A DNA stretch of 64,000 nucleotides from Candidatus Methanomassiliicoccus intestinalis Issoire-Mx1 (GCF_000404225.1 NC_021353.1:1488001-1552000); one strand, 5' to 3'; shown: positions 35,982 to 44,139, counted from the first letter of the stretch. Translations and numbers: made by a program. Notes: a model not told the origin generated them from the sequence alone.

Positions 35982-36914
35982 TTATAAACTCCTGCACCCT
36001 TCACCCCACGTGGTGATCCAGGTTTTATCAACTGCAATGTTTGCCCGTTTATAGCTGTCAAGCATTGCATCCAGAATAGGTTTTCCATCAGTTAGTGAAT
36101 TATCAAATATTGCTATAACGCAGGGACCGGATCCACCCAAAAATGAGCCTGCTGCTCCTGCTTCAATGGCTGCTTTCTTAGCATCCATAAGCCCGGGATT
36201 GAGCTTAGACCGTGAAGGTTCTACAACAATATCAGTCATGCTCTTACCAATTAAATCAACGTCCCCGCTGCACATTCCCAAAACTAAAGATGAAGCATTC
36301 CCGACTTCATAAATCATGTCACTCAGTTTGACTTGTTTGGGAATTACTGTTCGTGCATCAAGTGTTTTTACCGTAAAGGATGGCATTACTACAACAACAC
36401 CCAGATTTTTAGGTGGGGTTATTTTCTTAAGTTCAAGAGGCTCATAGCAGCGGATTACCGTGAATCCGCCTAAAACGCAAGGACCTACGTTATCCGCATG
36501 AAAACTTCCAGAAGTTACTCTCTCAGATTCTGCAGCACAGGCTACAATATCTCTTGGAGGGAGTTTATTTTTTAAAAGCAGGTTTGCTGCTACGGCGCCG
36601 CCGGCGGCAGAAGCCCCAGAAGAACCTATCCCAGATCCAGGGCGGAACCCCTTTTTGATGTTGAATGCTATACCAAAATCTGCATTGCTTTTTTTCAGAA
36701 CTTCGGCCGCTGCTACCCCGGTTGAGTTTAGAGCTGCATCCAGAGTTATAACTTCGGCACCCCATCCCTCAACAGATTCTATGATAACTCCAGGTTCACT
36801 GGTTTTCCTGGCCTCGATAATATCAAATGGTTCGGATAATGCCATTCCAAACACATCGAATCCGGATCCAAGGTTGGAAAGTGTTGCCGGAGCGACAACC
36901 TTTACTTTTTCCAT
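35982..36914 (-). CDS. thrB: Homoserine kinase
   Basis: GHMP-family kinase giving O-phosphohomoserine, the substrate of the next gene's product. 310 residues: MEKVKVVAPATLSNLGSGFDVFG at the N-terminus, the ATP loop PGSGIGSSGASAAGGAVA near residue 92, and the C-terminal FLGGSGPCVIAIFD motif. Followed directly by thrC. Confidence 0.94.
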   Translation of the reverse strand: MEKVKVVAPATLSNLGSGFDVFGMALSEPFDIIEARKTSEPGVIIESVEGWGAEVITLDAALNSTGVAAAEVLKKSNADFGIAFNIKKGFRPGSGIGSSGASAAGGAVAANLLLKNKLPPRDIVACAAESERVTSGSFHADNVGPCVLGGFTVIRCYEPLELKKITPPKNLGVVVVMPSFTVKTLDARTVIPKQVKLSDMIYEVGNASSLVLGMCSGDVDLIGKSMTDIVVEPSRSKLNPGLMDAKKAAIEAGAAGSFLGGSGPCVIAIFDNSLTDGKPILDAMLDSYKRANIAVDKTWITTWGEGCRSL

Positions 36915-37071
36915 GATTATGCCTCTGAGCCTTCATTAATATGGACTACTTTAAGCTTTCACAAATGAACCCATGGCGGTATAAATATGGAAAAACTGCA
37001 GATCCTTGGCATCACCATAGAATCTGATTTCTTTCGAAAGCCTGATATCTTGTATCTGTCATCTACTCCTG

Positions 37072-37542
37072 ATGGCTGAGGTAACTGTAATCGGCGCGAC
37101 CGGCTCGTTTGAAATAGAAGATTTTAAAATGAAACTTCAGGAAATGGGAGTGCTAGGTATAGATCCTGAAATGGTCTGTGGAAAAGATCATCTCATTTCG
37201 GCTGCCAACTGCGCCGTCAGAGCATTTTCATCAAACAGAAATGTATGCAGCACTTTAGCTATGGAGACCATGCTCTATGCATCGGGAGAGCACCAGATAT
37301 TAAAAGCCGCAGACAAGATGGGAATTAAGTCCAACAATGCAGTGGCATTAGTGATATTTGATATGAAAATGGAAGAGGTTCTTTCCAAATTAAATTTAAA
37401 ACAGGATGATTCACTACTAGAGCCCTCAGAAGAAAAAATGATGAGGTTCGGGATAGATGAATCCGAAATGCATTCTGTTCCTGAGAATAAAAAGTATGAT
37501 TTGATCTTGGAACATGTAGCATTTGCAGCTTTAAAAAAATGA
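37072..37542 (+). CDS. cgi121: KEOPS complex subunit Cgi121
   Basis: Small subunit of KEOPS, which makes t6A on tRNA; Cgi121 helps bind tRNA. 156 residues with VCGKDHLISAANCAVRAF (about residues 36-53), LAMETMLYASGEHQILKAADKMGI (the most typical region) and a C-terminal ESEMHSVPENKKYDLILEHVA. Divergent from thrB across about 157 bp. No other KEOPS genes in the window. Confidence 0.85.
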   Translation: MAEVTVIGATGSFEIEDFKMKLQEMGVLGIDPEMVCGKDHLISAANCAVRAFSSNRNVCSTLAMETMLYASGEHQILKAADKMGIKSNNAVALVIFDMKMEEVLSKLNLKQDDSLLEPSEEKMMRFGIDESEMHSVPENKKYDLILEHVAFAALKK

Positions 37543-37864
37543 AGAATTGATGCAGACCCAAAAAAACAACAGTCATCGGGTAAGCTGCCAAAAGCAATTT
37601 GCTAAACTATCAATCGGCTAAAATTAGCTGAACATATTATAGTAAAACTAATGCAGAATTATTGTTAGATGATGTGTGGTAGTTTGCAGAACTTACAATT
37701 CATCAGAATTAATGCAAGATCATTCACATGTATAATGCATATTGAAAAACTGTAGGAATTGATGTATTTTTAGATTTTTTAACAAAGAGGGTTTTAATAG
37801 AAAGACTCTGAAAATGCACATAAGTTTCCAAAACGAAATAGCGGTGATCTGACTGAATTACAAG
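37543..37864. other. Intergenic region, no gene seen
   Basis: 322 nt, AT-rich, between cgi121 and the DUF2776 gene. Short repeats of GAATTGATG (near 37544 and 37763) occur. I see no open frame of note, tRNA, or stable hairpin; it may hold the promoter of the downstream membrane protein gene. Confidence 0.5.
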
Positions 37865-38893
37865 ATGAGTATACTTTTCCGCATAATTCCCTTGGCTATG
37901 GGTGTGATCTGCTTAGCTTTTGGGATGTACGTCCGCACGATGAGTATTGGAAGCGGATATATTATTGCAGGAAATGTTCTGATAGCACTCACTGCCATAT
38001 GCATAGCTCTATTTTCCACAGCGGCCACAATCATAAGGCAGCTCATTAATAAGTTCAGCAGAGCTGATCGAATTGTCCTTCCGATTTTAGGATATACAGC
38101 GGGAGTAATTACGTGTCTGTGTGGAATATATTTATTCATTTTTGGAAAAACAACGGATGATATAGTTTCAGGAAATGTTGTTTTTGGAGTTGGATTGATC
38201 GCTTGCTGTGTTGCTACAGTCGCAATTTCATCTGCTAAATTTACAATGATTCCACAAAATTCTGAAAATCTAACTTATAAAGATGTGCCATCTAACAGAT
38301 ATTCAAATTCAAGATACTATGCGTATTTCAGCGTCCCGATAGTTGCTACTGCAATCGCTTTGATTTATGCAAGTGTGCTTATCGGCAGAAATACCCCTCC
38401 AGACTTTGTAGCAGGACATGTCATGGTTGGATTAGGACTCGTGTGTGCAAGCCTTATAGCACTCGTTGGAACGGTTCTGCGCCAGATACAAAACAAGTTT
38501 GGCAAAAAAGAACGCTGGATATGGTCGGTATTTGTTGGAATTATGGGATCGATATGCATAATCTGGGGAATTGCAATCATGATTCCGTACAGTGCTGCGG
38601 CTGTTGCTCCAGGGTTTGTACTGATCGGCCTGGGAATGATTTGTTACAGCATCTCAAGCAAGGTCATTCTCCTTGCTTCAGTGTGGCGCAGAAATGAACC
38701 TCTGGCAAACCGTATTCCATTGATACCCATTGTAACTGCTTTGACGTGTCTGTTCCTTTCAGCATTCCTCTTTGAGACCTCATATCTCAATTCAAACTTC
38801 TTTGTTCCATCACACATTATGGTAGGTTTGGGAGCAGTGTGTTTCACATTGTTTGCAATAGTATCAATATTGGAGTCTGGAACTTCAAAGTAA
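37865..38893 (+). CDS. DUF2776-like polytopic membrane protein with five internal repeats
   Basis: A 342-residue protein with about ten transmembrane helices. Each of five modules has the pattern xVxxGHVxxGLGLICxxLxA: AGNVLIALTAICIALFST, SGNVVFGVGLIACCVATV, AGHVMVGLGLVCASLIAL, PGFVLIGLGMICYSISSK and SHIMVGLGAVCFTLFAI. I recall this overall pattern from the DUF2776 family, whose role is unknown. No Shine-Dalgarno is clear; the ATG follows an AT-rich region. Single-gene unit with no functional clue from neighbours. Confidence 0.65.
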   Translation: MSILFRIIPLAMGVICLAFGMYVRTMSIGSGYIIAGNVLIALTAICIALFSTAATIIRQLINKFSRADRIVLPILGYTAGVITCLCGIYLFIFGKTTDDIVSGNVVFGVGLIACCVATVAISSAKFTMIPQNSENLTYKDVPSNRYSNSRYYAYFSVPIVATAIALIYASVLIGRNTPPDFVAGHVMVGLGLVCASLIALVGTVLRQIQNKFGKKERWIWSVFVGIMGSICIIWGIAIMIPYSAAAVAPGFVLIGLGMICYSISSKVILLASVWRRNEPLANRIPLIPIVTALTCLFLSAFLFETSYLNSNFFVPSHIMVGLGAVCFTLFAIVSILESGTSK

Positions 38894-38901
38894 TCAAATT
38901 A

Positions 38902-38939
38902 TAAAAAAAATCTCTGGATGCCGGTTTATGTCGGCATCC
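38902..38939 (-). terminator. Terminator of the mevalonate-entry operon
   Basis: Perfect 8-bp stem GGATGCCG (38916-38923)/CGGCATCC (38932-38939), 8-nt loop. On the minus strand it is followed by a run of eight T (38910-38903), 15 nt after the DUF35 stop. It may also serve the convergent DUF2776 gene. Confidence 0.75.
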
Positions 38940-38953
38940 TTGGATAAAATATC

Positions 38954-39358
38954 TTATTTATTAATAGGTATGAATTTATAACCATAATGGATTATACCAG
39001 ATGCTCCTTCTTCACGGATTTTACGCATCGTGGCTCTTACTTTCATCCCTATATGCACCTCTGCAGGATCGCAATCTATAATTTGAGCAGTTATGCGTAC
39101 TCCTTCAGCCATTTCAATAATTGCCATGATATATGGTTTCTGCAGCTCCAGCTGAGATGGTGCATCATGAACGATGGAAAATGTAAAAACTTCTCCATCG
39201 CCTCTTAGTTTATACGGCTCCATCTTTCCAATACTGAGACGGCGGCATTCTGGACAAATGGTTCTTGGAGGGAAGAAGACTTTGCCGCAATTGCCGCATT
39301 TCACTCCCACCAGGTTGTATCTTGCAGAGTTCTCTCTCCAGAATCTAGCAACTGTCAT
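38954..39358 (-). CDS. DUF35 zinc-ribbon/OB-fold protein (thiolase-HMGCS partner)
   Basis: 134 residues: an N-terminal helix, a zinc ribbon (C21-x2-C24, C35-x2-C38) and an OB fold. In archaea this protein bridges acetoacetyl-CoA thiolase and HMG-CoA synthase so that the unfavourable thiolase product is passed on (established for a methanogen complex). Starts in a TAATG overlap with the thiolase stop and ends the operon. Confidence 0.9.
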   Translation of the reverse strand: MTVARFWRENSARYNLVGVKCGNCGKVFFPPRTICPECRRLSIGKMEPYKLRGDGEVFTFSIVHDAPSQLELQKPYIMAIIEMAEGVRITAQIIDCDPAEVHIGMKVRATMRKIREEGASGIIHYGYKFIPINK

Positions 39359-40527
39359 TAGTTCACCCTCTCTAAAATATTAACTACCGCAGTAGCACCA
39401 GTTCCACCGACATTCTGAGCTAGGCCTACTTTTGCATCGGGGACCTGCCTCTTACCTGCTTCTCCCCTCAATTGTGTTACAAGCTCAACTATCTGAGCAA
39501 TTCCTGTAGCACCCATCGGGTCTCCTCTGGCTTTTAGGCCTCCAGAGGTGTTTACTGCCAGCTTGGAACCGATCTCAGTTTCTCCATTTTCTGTAGCTTT
39601 TCCACCCTCGCCTTTAGGGAAAAATCCAAGGTCTTCAATTGCAAGAATTTCAGAGATGGTAAAGTTATCATGCACTTCTGCAATCTGGACATCACTTGGT
39701 GTCAGCTTTGCCTGCTTAAATGCTTTAGATGCTGCGATTGATGTTGCTTTAAACTCGCAGATGTTTTTGCGATGTGCCAGCGCGAGTGTGTCAGAGGCCT
39801 GTCCTGACGCCAGCACCTTAACGGGCGTATCTGTATACTTTTTAGCTTTATCCATGGCGCACAGAACTACGGCTGCGGCACCATCTGAAACAGGAGCACA
39901 GTCAAACATCCGCAGAGGATCTGCCACTGGTGCTGCTCTCAGCACAGTTTCCAGTTTTATTTCCTTCTGGAACTGAGCTTTTGGGTTCAATGAACCATGT
40001 TTGTGATTCTTCACAGCTACCTGAGCAATCTGATCCCTTGTTGTGTTATAATCGTGCATGTGTCTCCTTGCGATCATTGCATGGAGAGCTGGAAATGTAG
40101 CTCCAAAGAATGTTTCCCACTGCTGATCTGCAGCCATTGCCTGAATTTCAGTAGAGAGTACATCTCCAACGTCAGTCATCTTTTCTGCTCCTCCTACAAC
40201 AACAATATCTGTTGCTCCAGAAGCTACAGACATGTATCCCTGACGAAAAGCTAGACCGCCGGAAGCACCAGCCGCTTCGATTCTAGTGGCTGGTATGTAA
40301 TTTTTAGACATGCCGGAATAATCCGCTATCAATGCCCCAATATGTTCCTGATCGACATATTTGCCTGCAGACATGTTTCCAACATACAGCGCATCAATCT
40401 CATCTCCAGACAGTTTGGCATCATTTATTGCTGCCAGTCCGGCATTGATTCCCAGATCTCTAAGGGACATCCCCCATAATTCACCAAATTTCGTATCTCC
40501 AATTCCAATAATCGCTACTTCTCTCAT
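39358..40527 (-). CDS. Acetoacetyl-CoA thiolase-like protein (SCP2-type), nucleophile Cys replaced by Gly
   Basis: First step toward mevalonate: condenses two acetyl-CoA, working with HMG-CoA synthase. 389 residues with the SCP2-thiolase layout: IGIGDTKFGELWG, EVHDNFTISE, LAVNTSGGLKARGDPMGATG and AQNVGGTGATAVVNIL. At the position where relatives have the acylated Cys (E-A-A-C-A-S-G-G) this sequence reads EAAGASGG, Gly87, codon GGT at 40269-40267. A single base change from TGT would give this. Either the protein works by another route, another residue supplies the thiol, or it is a scaffold. Sits between HMGCS and DUF35 genes. Confidence 0.88.
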   Translation of the reverse strand: MREVAIIGIGDTKFGELWGMSLRDLGINAGLAAINDAKLSGDEIDALYVGNMSAGKYVDQEHIGALIADYSGMSKNYIPATRIEAAGASGGLAFRQGYMSVASGATDIVVVGGAEKMTDVGDVLSTEIQAMAADQQWETFFGATFPALHAMIARRHMHDYNTTRDQIAQVAVKNHKHGSLNPKAQFQKEIKLETVLRAAPVADPLRMFDCAPVSDGAAAVVLCAMDKAKKYTDTPVKVLASGQASDTLALAHRKNICEFKATSIAASKAFKQAKLTPSDVQIAEVHDNFTISEILAIEDLGFFPKGEGGKATENGETEIGSKLAVNTSGGLKARGDPMGATGIAQIVELVTQLRGEAGKRQVPDAKVGLAQNVGGTGATAVVNILERVN

Positions 40528-41582
40528 TGGGATGCCTCCTTCATTCTTATCTTTCCACGAACTTTTGCATATGAAGCATAATCTAAAAATTTCTTATTCT
40601 CCACCAAATCCCTTACGGACGGTGCCGCTTCCTTTCTGAATTTGCGTATTGCTGGCGTTACTGTAATGTCAAATGCATCCGACCCGGCGCCGGAACCATA
40701 TGCCACTACGAAGACGTGCTGATCCGGTTTGGCGATATCAAGTACTGAAGCTAATCCCAAGGGTACAGCGCCTGAGTAAGTGTTACCGATAAAGGGAGTC
40801 AGCAGCCCTGCATTTATCTGCTCTTCTGTAAACCCAAGCTGTTTAGCTACCCGCACAGGGAACTTTCCGTTAGGCTGGTGGAATACTGCATAGTCATAGT
40901 CCTCTGGGGTGGTTCCCATTTCTTCCATAAGCATTTTAGCCGCAGAAGTCACATGCTTAAAGTATGCTGGCTCTCCCGTAAAACGTCCGCCGTGTGAAGG
41001 ATAATGAGCTCCCTCACGCCTCCAAAAATCGGGAGTATCTGTAGTATATGAACAAGTCTTATTGATTTTTGCAATGAGCTTATCTCTGCCGATAAGATAT
41101 GCTGCGCCCCCTGCTGATGCTGAAAATTCTAAAGCATCTCCCGGAGCACCCTGAGACGTGTCCGCTCCAATGGCTACACCATATTTAATCATTCCAGAAC
41201 CGACCAATCCCATACAACACTGGATGGCGGCTGTTCCTGCCTTACAGGCAAACTCAAAATCAGCAGCTGTAAGATTTGGAGATGCTTCGATGGCTTCTGC
41301 AACGATTGTCCCTGTAGGCTTGACAGCATATGGGTGAGATTCTGATCCAACATATATTGAGCCTATTTCAGCTGGATCCACTGTAGATCTCTTCATCATA
41401 TTTCTGGCAGCTTCAACCGCAATAGTTACAACATCTTCATCTGGAGACGGTACAGATTTAGAGATAATGAAGAGATTGCGGCTCATGGCCTCTCCATCGG
41501 TACCCCATACTCTGCCGATTTCCTGGGGAGTTATTCGATATCTAGGGATGTATGCCCCGTAACTTACAATTCCAACGTCCAT
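40524..41582 (-). CDS. Hydroxymethylglutaryl-CoA synthase
   Basis: Makes HMG-CoA from acetoacetyl-CoA and acetyl-CoA. 352 residues, the archaeal size. The nucleophile is C113 in FEFACKAGTAAIQ; GSESHPYAVKPT and YAVFHQPNGKFPVRVAKQLG carry the His and supporting residues; FIGNTYSGAVPLGLASVLD closes the active site. Overlaps the thiolase start by 4 nt and follows the XRE regulator by 14 nt. Confidence 0.94.
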   Translation of the reverse strand: MDVGIVSYGAYIPRYRITPQEIGRVWGTDGEAMSRNLFIISKSVPSPDEDVVTIAVEAARNMMKRSTVDPAEIGSIYVGSESHPYAVKPTGTIVAEAIEASPNLTAADFEFACKAGTAAIQCCMGLVGSGMIKYGVAIGADTSQGAPGDALEFSASAGGAAYLIGRDKLIAKINKTCSYTTDTPDFWRREGAHYPSHGGRFTGEPAYFKHVTSAAKMLMEEMGTTPEDYDYAVFHQPNGKFPVRVAKQLGFTEEQINAGLLTPFIGNTYSGAVPLGLASVLDIAKPDQHVFVVAYGSGAGSDAFDITVTPAIRKFRKEAAPSVRDLVENKKFLDYASYAKVRGKIRMKEASQ

Positions 41583-41596
41583 ATAATCAATCTCTC

Positions 41597-42280
41597 CTAC
41601 TCAAACTTACTGAGCCGGTCAACCAATATTGAAACCGGCAGTGTTATTTTCACCAAAGGTATGTTTTCAAGAGTTGCCAATCGAATAGCTAAAGGATCCA
41701 CCTGTTCAGGACTCAGATATGCCACCATTGAAGGTTTAAGAGGATGTGCTCTGATAGCAATCATCGGCGAACGTCCATATTTAACGCCGGAGAAGATAAG
41801 AGCCCTTTCGCTGCTCCATCCATAGATCTGAAGATAGTCAAAGGAGCTCAGAGATGTGATTGCTTTGAGCGAATCAATGATGGTATATCCATGAATATGT
41901 CTTTCAGAATCAAAGATATCATTCAGCGGCTCAGCATCTATGGCCTTTAAAAAGTCATCAATAGAAATGCTTGAACTGAACTCAGCGATATGGGTGACAC
42001 AATCATGTTTTTTATCTAATCCAAATTTTTTAAGAACTGTTCCACCTGACATTTCATCCAGTTCGATGAGGCTGTCTACAATCCTGCGCACTATGGCGAT
42101 TCCCGGTGATTTTCTTCTGCCGGACTCATAGTCGCTGATCATTGAAGGAGAAACACCCATGTATTCTGCAAGGTCCTGCTGTGATACATGAAACTCTTCC
42201 CTCCACTTTCGGATAGTCTTACCAGCATCCTGAGAAAGAGTTATCTCTCCTGCGATCTTTTCTCGCAGCTGATCCTTCAT
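41597..42280 (-). CDS. XRE-type HTH regulator heading the mevalonate operon
   Basis: About 227 residues. The helix-turn-helix is TIRKWREEFHVSQQDLAEYM, then GVSPSMISDYESGRRKSPGI; the remaining 150 residues form an uncharacterised archaeal domain. ATG 42280 (MKDQLREK) fits a TATA box at 42310-42302 about 25 bp upstream, giving a nearly leaderless mRNA; the frame also opens at 42325 but that would include the TATA. First gene before HMGCS, so it probably senses a pathway signal and controls its own operon (inference). Confidence 0.85.
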   Translation of the reverse strand: MKDQLREKIAGEITLSQDAGKTIRKWREEFHVSQQDLAEYMGVSPSMISDYESGRRKSPGIAIVRRIVDSLIELDEMSGGTVLKKFGLDKKHDCVTHIAEFSSSISIDDFLKAIDAEPLNDIFDSERHIHGYTIIDSLKAITSLSSFDYLQIYGWSSERALIFSGVKYGRSPMIAIRAHPLKPSMVAYLSPEQVDPLAIRLATLENIPLVKITLPVSILVDRLSKFE

Positions 42281-42301
42281 CGAAGGTGAGAAAAACAAGT
42301 C

Positions 42302-42334
42302 TGTATATATAGATGTCGAAGTCAAACATCGACA
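42302..42334 (-). promoter_or_regulatory. Promoter and inverted-repeat operator of the mevalonate operon
   Basis: On the minus strand, TGTCGA (42334-42329) and TCGACA (42319-42314) form a perfect 6-bp inverted repeat with a 9-nt spacer; GATGT/ACATC arms interlock with it. It lies directly upstream of the TATA box ATATATACAG (42310-42301). A repressor bound here would cover the BRE/TATA. The regulator encoded just downstream is the natural candidate (inference). Confidence 0.55.
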
Positions 42335-42365
42335 ATAGCATATCTAAAAAAGCAATGGGTGCGAA

Positions 42366-42377
42366 GATATATATTTG
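42366..42377 (+). promoter_or_regulatory. TATA box of tRNA-Pro
   Basis: GATATATATTTG lies about 30 bp before the tRNA 5' end, the usual archaeal distance. Confidence 0.55.
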
Positions 42378-42401
42378 ATTTACTTATTAGCGGTTTTAAG
42401 T

Positions 42402-42477
42402 GGGTCCGTGGGCTAGCTTGGTATACTTGTAGCTTCGGGAGCTATAGACTCCAGTTCAAATCTGGGCGGACCCACCA
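42402..42477 (+). tRNA. tRNA-Pro(CGG), CCA encoded
   Basis: Acceptor arms GGGTCCG (42402-42408) and CGGACCC (42467-42473) pair fully; discriminator A and an encoded CCA follow. The anticodon stem GTAGC/GCTAT encloses TTCGGGA, giving anticodon CGG. T-arm TCCAG/CTGGG with loop TTCAAAT. No intron. The TGGG D-arm entry is typical of archaeal tRNA-Pro. Confidence 0.95.
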
Positions 42478-42594
42478 TCATGCATAGCCAGGGTCCCATT
42501 TTTTCAAATCAATCAAATAGGATTTAACTTCAAGAGAGGGTTCAATTCGGCCGGTTGGTCAATGAGTAGTCATACAAATCCTTTACCTTCTCAC

Positions 42595-42813
42595 TCACTT
42601 CTGCTTTTTGTGATTACGATCCTCCATCAGTGCAAACTCCTGCTCGATGAGCTTTGCACGCTTCCTATCTGCTAGATCTTGCCTGATCAAGGTCAGCGCG
42701 TAATCACCTCTGCCGTTATACTCCTCATCCCGTACGATCTCATCGATCTGAGCGAGAACATCTTCAGTAACAAAAACCTTGAATTCGTATCGTTTTGGCA
42801 AGCTACGAGGCAT
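42595..42813 (-). CDS. Small ribbon-helix-helix-like protein
   Basis: 72 residues: basic N-terminus, a strand RYEFKVFVTEDVLAQIDEI, then two helices with a basic C-terminal end. The pattern fits a CopG/RHH DNA-binding fold. Divergent from the small gene at 42883. Could be an antitoxin or a plasmid-type regulator, but no toxin is seen nearby. Confidence 0.55.
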   Translation of the reverse strand: MPRSLPKRYEFKVFVTEDVLAQIDEIVRDEEYNGRGDYALTLIRQDLADRKRAKLIEQEFALMEDRNHKKQK

Positions 42814-42882
42814 TAATCAACTGATATCTAATTTCAAAACTTATAATAAGTGGGGCAGTTATCTAACCCAACGTGATACGAA

Positions 42883-43086
42883 ATGAGTGTTAATTCTGAG
42901 ACTGATGAGACTAAAACAGATATTATGCTATACCTAGATGAAGACGAATACGAACTGGCTGAAAAAATGGCTAAGAAACTAGGATTTGAGGCAGTCAGTG
43001 AGTTTATCATTCATGTAATGAAATATTATCTAGACTCGACTGATGACAAGTGGGAACAGATATATCAAAACACATGCGAGGATTGA
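42883..43086 (+). CDS. Small ribbon-helix-helix-like protein
   Basis: 67 residues: DIMLYLDEDEYELAEKMAKK, then LGFEAVSEFIIHVMKYYLDS, a strand-helix-helix pattern like CopG-type proteins but acidic. Divergent from the 72-residue RHH-like gene. The 3' end of this gene contains a TATA-like AGATATATC (43058-43066) placed right for the RNA that follows. Confidence 0.5.
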   Translation: MSVNSETDETKTDIMLYLDEDEYELAEKMAKKLGFEAVSEFIIHVMKYYLDSTDDKWEQIYQNTCED

Positions 43087-43089
43087 AAG

Positions 43090-43325
43090 TATACACAATC
43101 TCGGAGCAGAGGTGACCGTTCTCTTGCTGGGACGAAGTTTGTAAAGTGAACCGCACTTAGACTGGACTTATCGCCAGTCTTCAGTAATCATGACTAAGTT
43201 ATCGATCGTGATTATTATACAGACCACAACAGAAAAATGTGGAATGTTTACCACCTCCTCCCGAGATCTGACCAGCAAGATGAGTAACACTCTACGGAGC
43301 CGGCCCAACCTTTTTTGGGCATTTT
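43090..43325 (+). ncRNA. Candidate structured RNA with pseudoknot, unknown class
   Basis: Gene-free stretch where long exact complementarities nest. Helix A: 43098-43104 with 43261-43267 (7 bp), then after an internal loop 43109-43114 with 43252-43257 (6 bp). Inside are hairpins 43144-43148/43154-43158 (5 bp), 43159-43165/43174-43180 (7 bp), 43183-43193/43206-43216 (11 bp, two G-T) and 43224-43228/43238-43242 (5 bp). Helix B, 43122-43130 with 43272-43280 (9 bp perfect), crosses helix A, making a pseudoknot. A hairpin with T-run (43303-43320) ends it, and a TATA-like box (43058-43066) lies about 30 bp upstream. I find no RNase P or SRP RNA core motifs. Confidence 0.55.
43303..43325 (+). terminator. 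Hairpin/T-run at end of RNA candidate
   Basis: GCCCAA (43303-43308) and TTGGGC (43315-43320) with a T-rich loop (TTTTTT from 43311), followed by ATTTT. Archaeal polymerase stops at such T-runs. Confidence 0.55.
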
Positions 43326-43725
43326 CTGGTTGAATTTTTGAATTTAACTGAAGGGATTATCCCTAGAGAATAACTGCCAGTATTTTGTTGATCAACTGCT
43401 TTTTTAGACTCAATTAATAATGATTCTTGAGATCTGAGGAAAAGACACACAAGTTGCAAAATTGCACAGCTATTGATTTTGAGAGTTAGGATGTTCCAAT
43501 GAGCTCAAGGTTTTTTTACATCCTCTAAACCCACTCGCAGATTCAGAGGCAGCCTGTGCACTGATCATATATTCATCTAAATTTTGCTTATGTATTAAAC
43601 GAACTGTCTAAAAAGAGGATAATAAAAGAAACAAAGTGTTCATTCAATATACGGCAATTATTGATGCACATTACATAATACCGTGAAGTCATATACATTG
43701 GATTTAAAAAATAAAAAATAAGGGT
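43326..43725. other. Intergenic region, no gene seen
   Basis: About 400 nt, AT-rich. Holds the short palindrome GGGATTATCCC (43353-43363) and, at the right end, A-runs (about 43697-43713) that on the minus strand give a U-tract terminator for the gene ending at 43726. No open frame or tRNA recognised. Confidence 0.5.
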
Positions 43726-44139
43726 TTAAGCTGTTGCAGAGAGCGCGGCTTTTTGCGCAGATTCGACAGATGCTAGGGTATAGAAAAGAGCGCAGACGAT
43801 CAAGGCTAAGTCCAAATGCACTAATGCGCCATAAGTGAGTATATCTAAGGCGATTATCAAAAGTTCAAAAGCAATTACTATTGCAATTGCAACAATAATT
43901 AGACTAATGTTCCTCTGAAACTTAGGCATTTTAAAGAACTCTAACCAGGGAACATCTACACTCATTACAAAATATGCGAGTCCAAATACAATAAGGTCTA
44001 CAACTAACCATACTAAAAGTAGAAAGAGGTCGTCTAAAGGACATGCTACAAAAGTATAGGCCAGTAATGTTATCAATATTGATACGGCGATTGCCAACCC
44101 AACGATTGGCGGCTTTTTTCTTAGCGTCCATCCAAACAT
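43726..44139 (-). CDS. Four-helix membrane protein, paralogue of the gene at 59181
   Basis: About 137 residues from ATG 44139 (GGTGGTG 6 nt upstream; ATG 44154 or 44160 are alternatives). Four hydrophobic helices. It shares with the 59181 protein the sequence pattern K-x-P-P-I-V-G-L near the N-terminus, L-D-D, WL-(V/I)-DL-(V/I)-FG, and a MSVDVPWLEFFKMPKFQ loop (compare MDVQWLKMFSTPTFQ). I do not recognise the family. Stands alone next to the RNA candidate. Confidence 0.65.
   Translation of the reverse strand: MFGWTLRKKPPIVGLAIAVSILITLLAYTFVACPLDDLFLLLVWLVVDLIVFGLAYFVMSVDVPWLEFFKMPKFQRNISLIIVAIAIVIAFELLIIALDILTYGALVHLDLALIVCALFYTLASVESAQKAALSATA

Noticed and set aside
35981..36088. N-terminal extension of threonine synthase
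   Set aside because: It overlaps thrB; homologous proteins begin near the zinc ribbon at ATG 35980.
42530..42560. Possible second tRNA fragment (GGTTCAATTCGG)
   Set aside because: No acceptor, D or anticodon arm could be built around it.
43090..43325. RNase P RNA or SRP RNA
   Set aside because: The helix order recalls RNase P, but no GAGGAAAGUC-type CR-I or matching CR-V was found, and there is no GNAR-loop SRP core.
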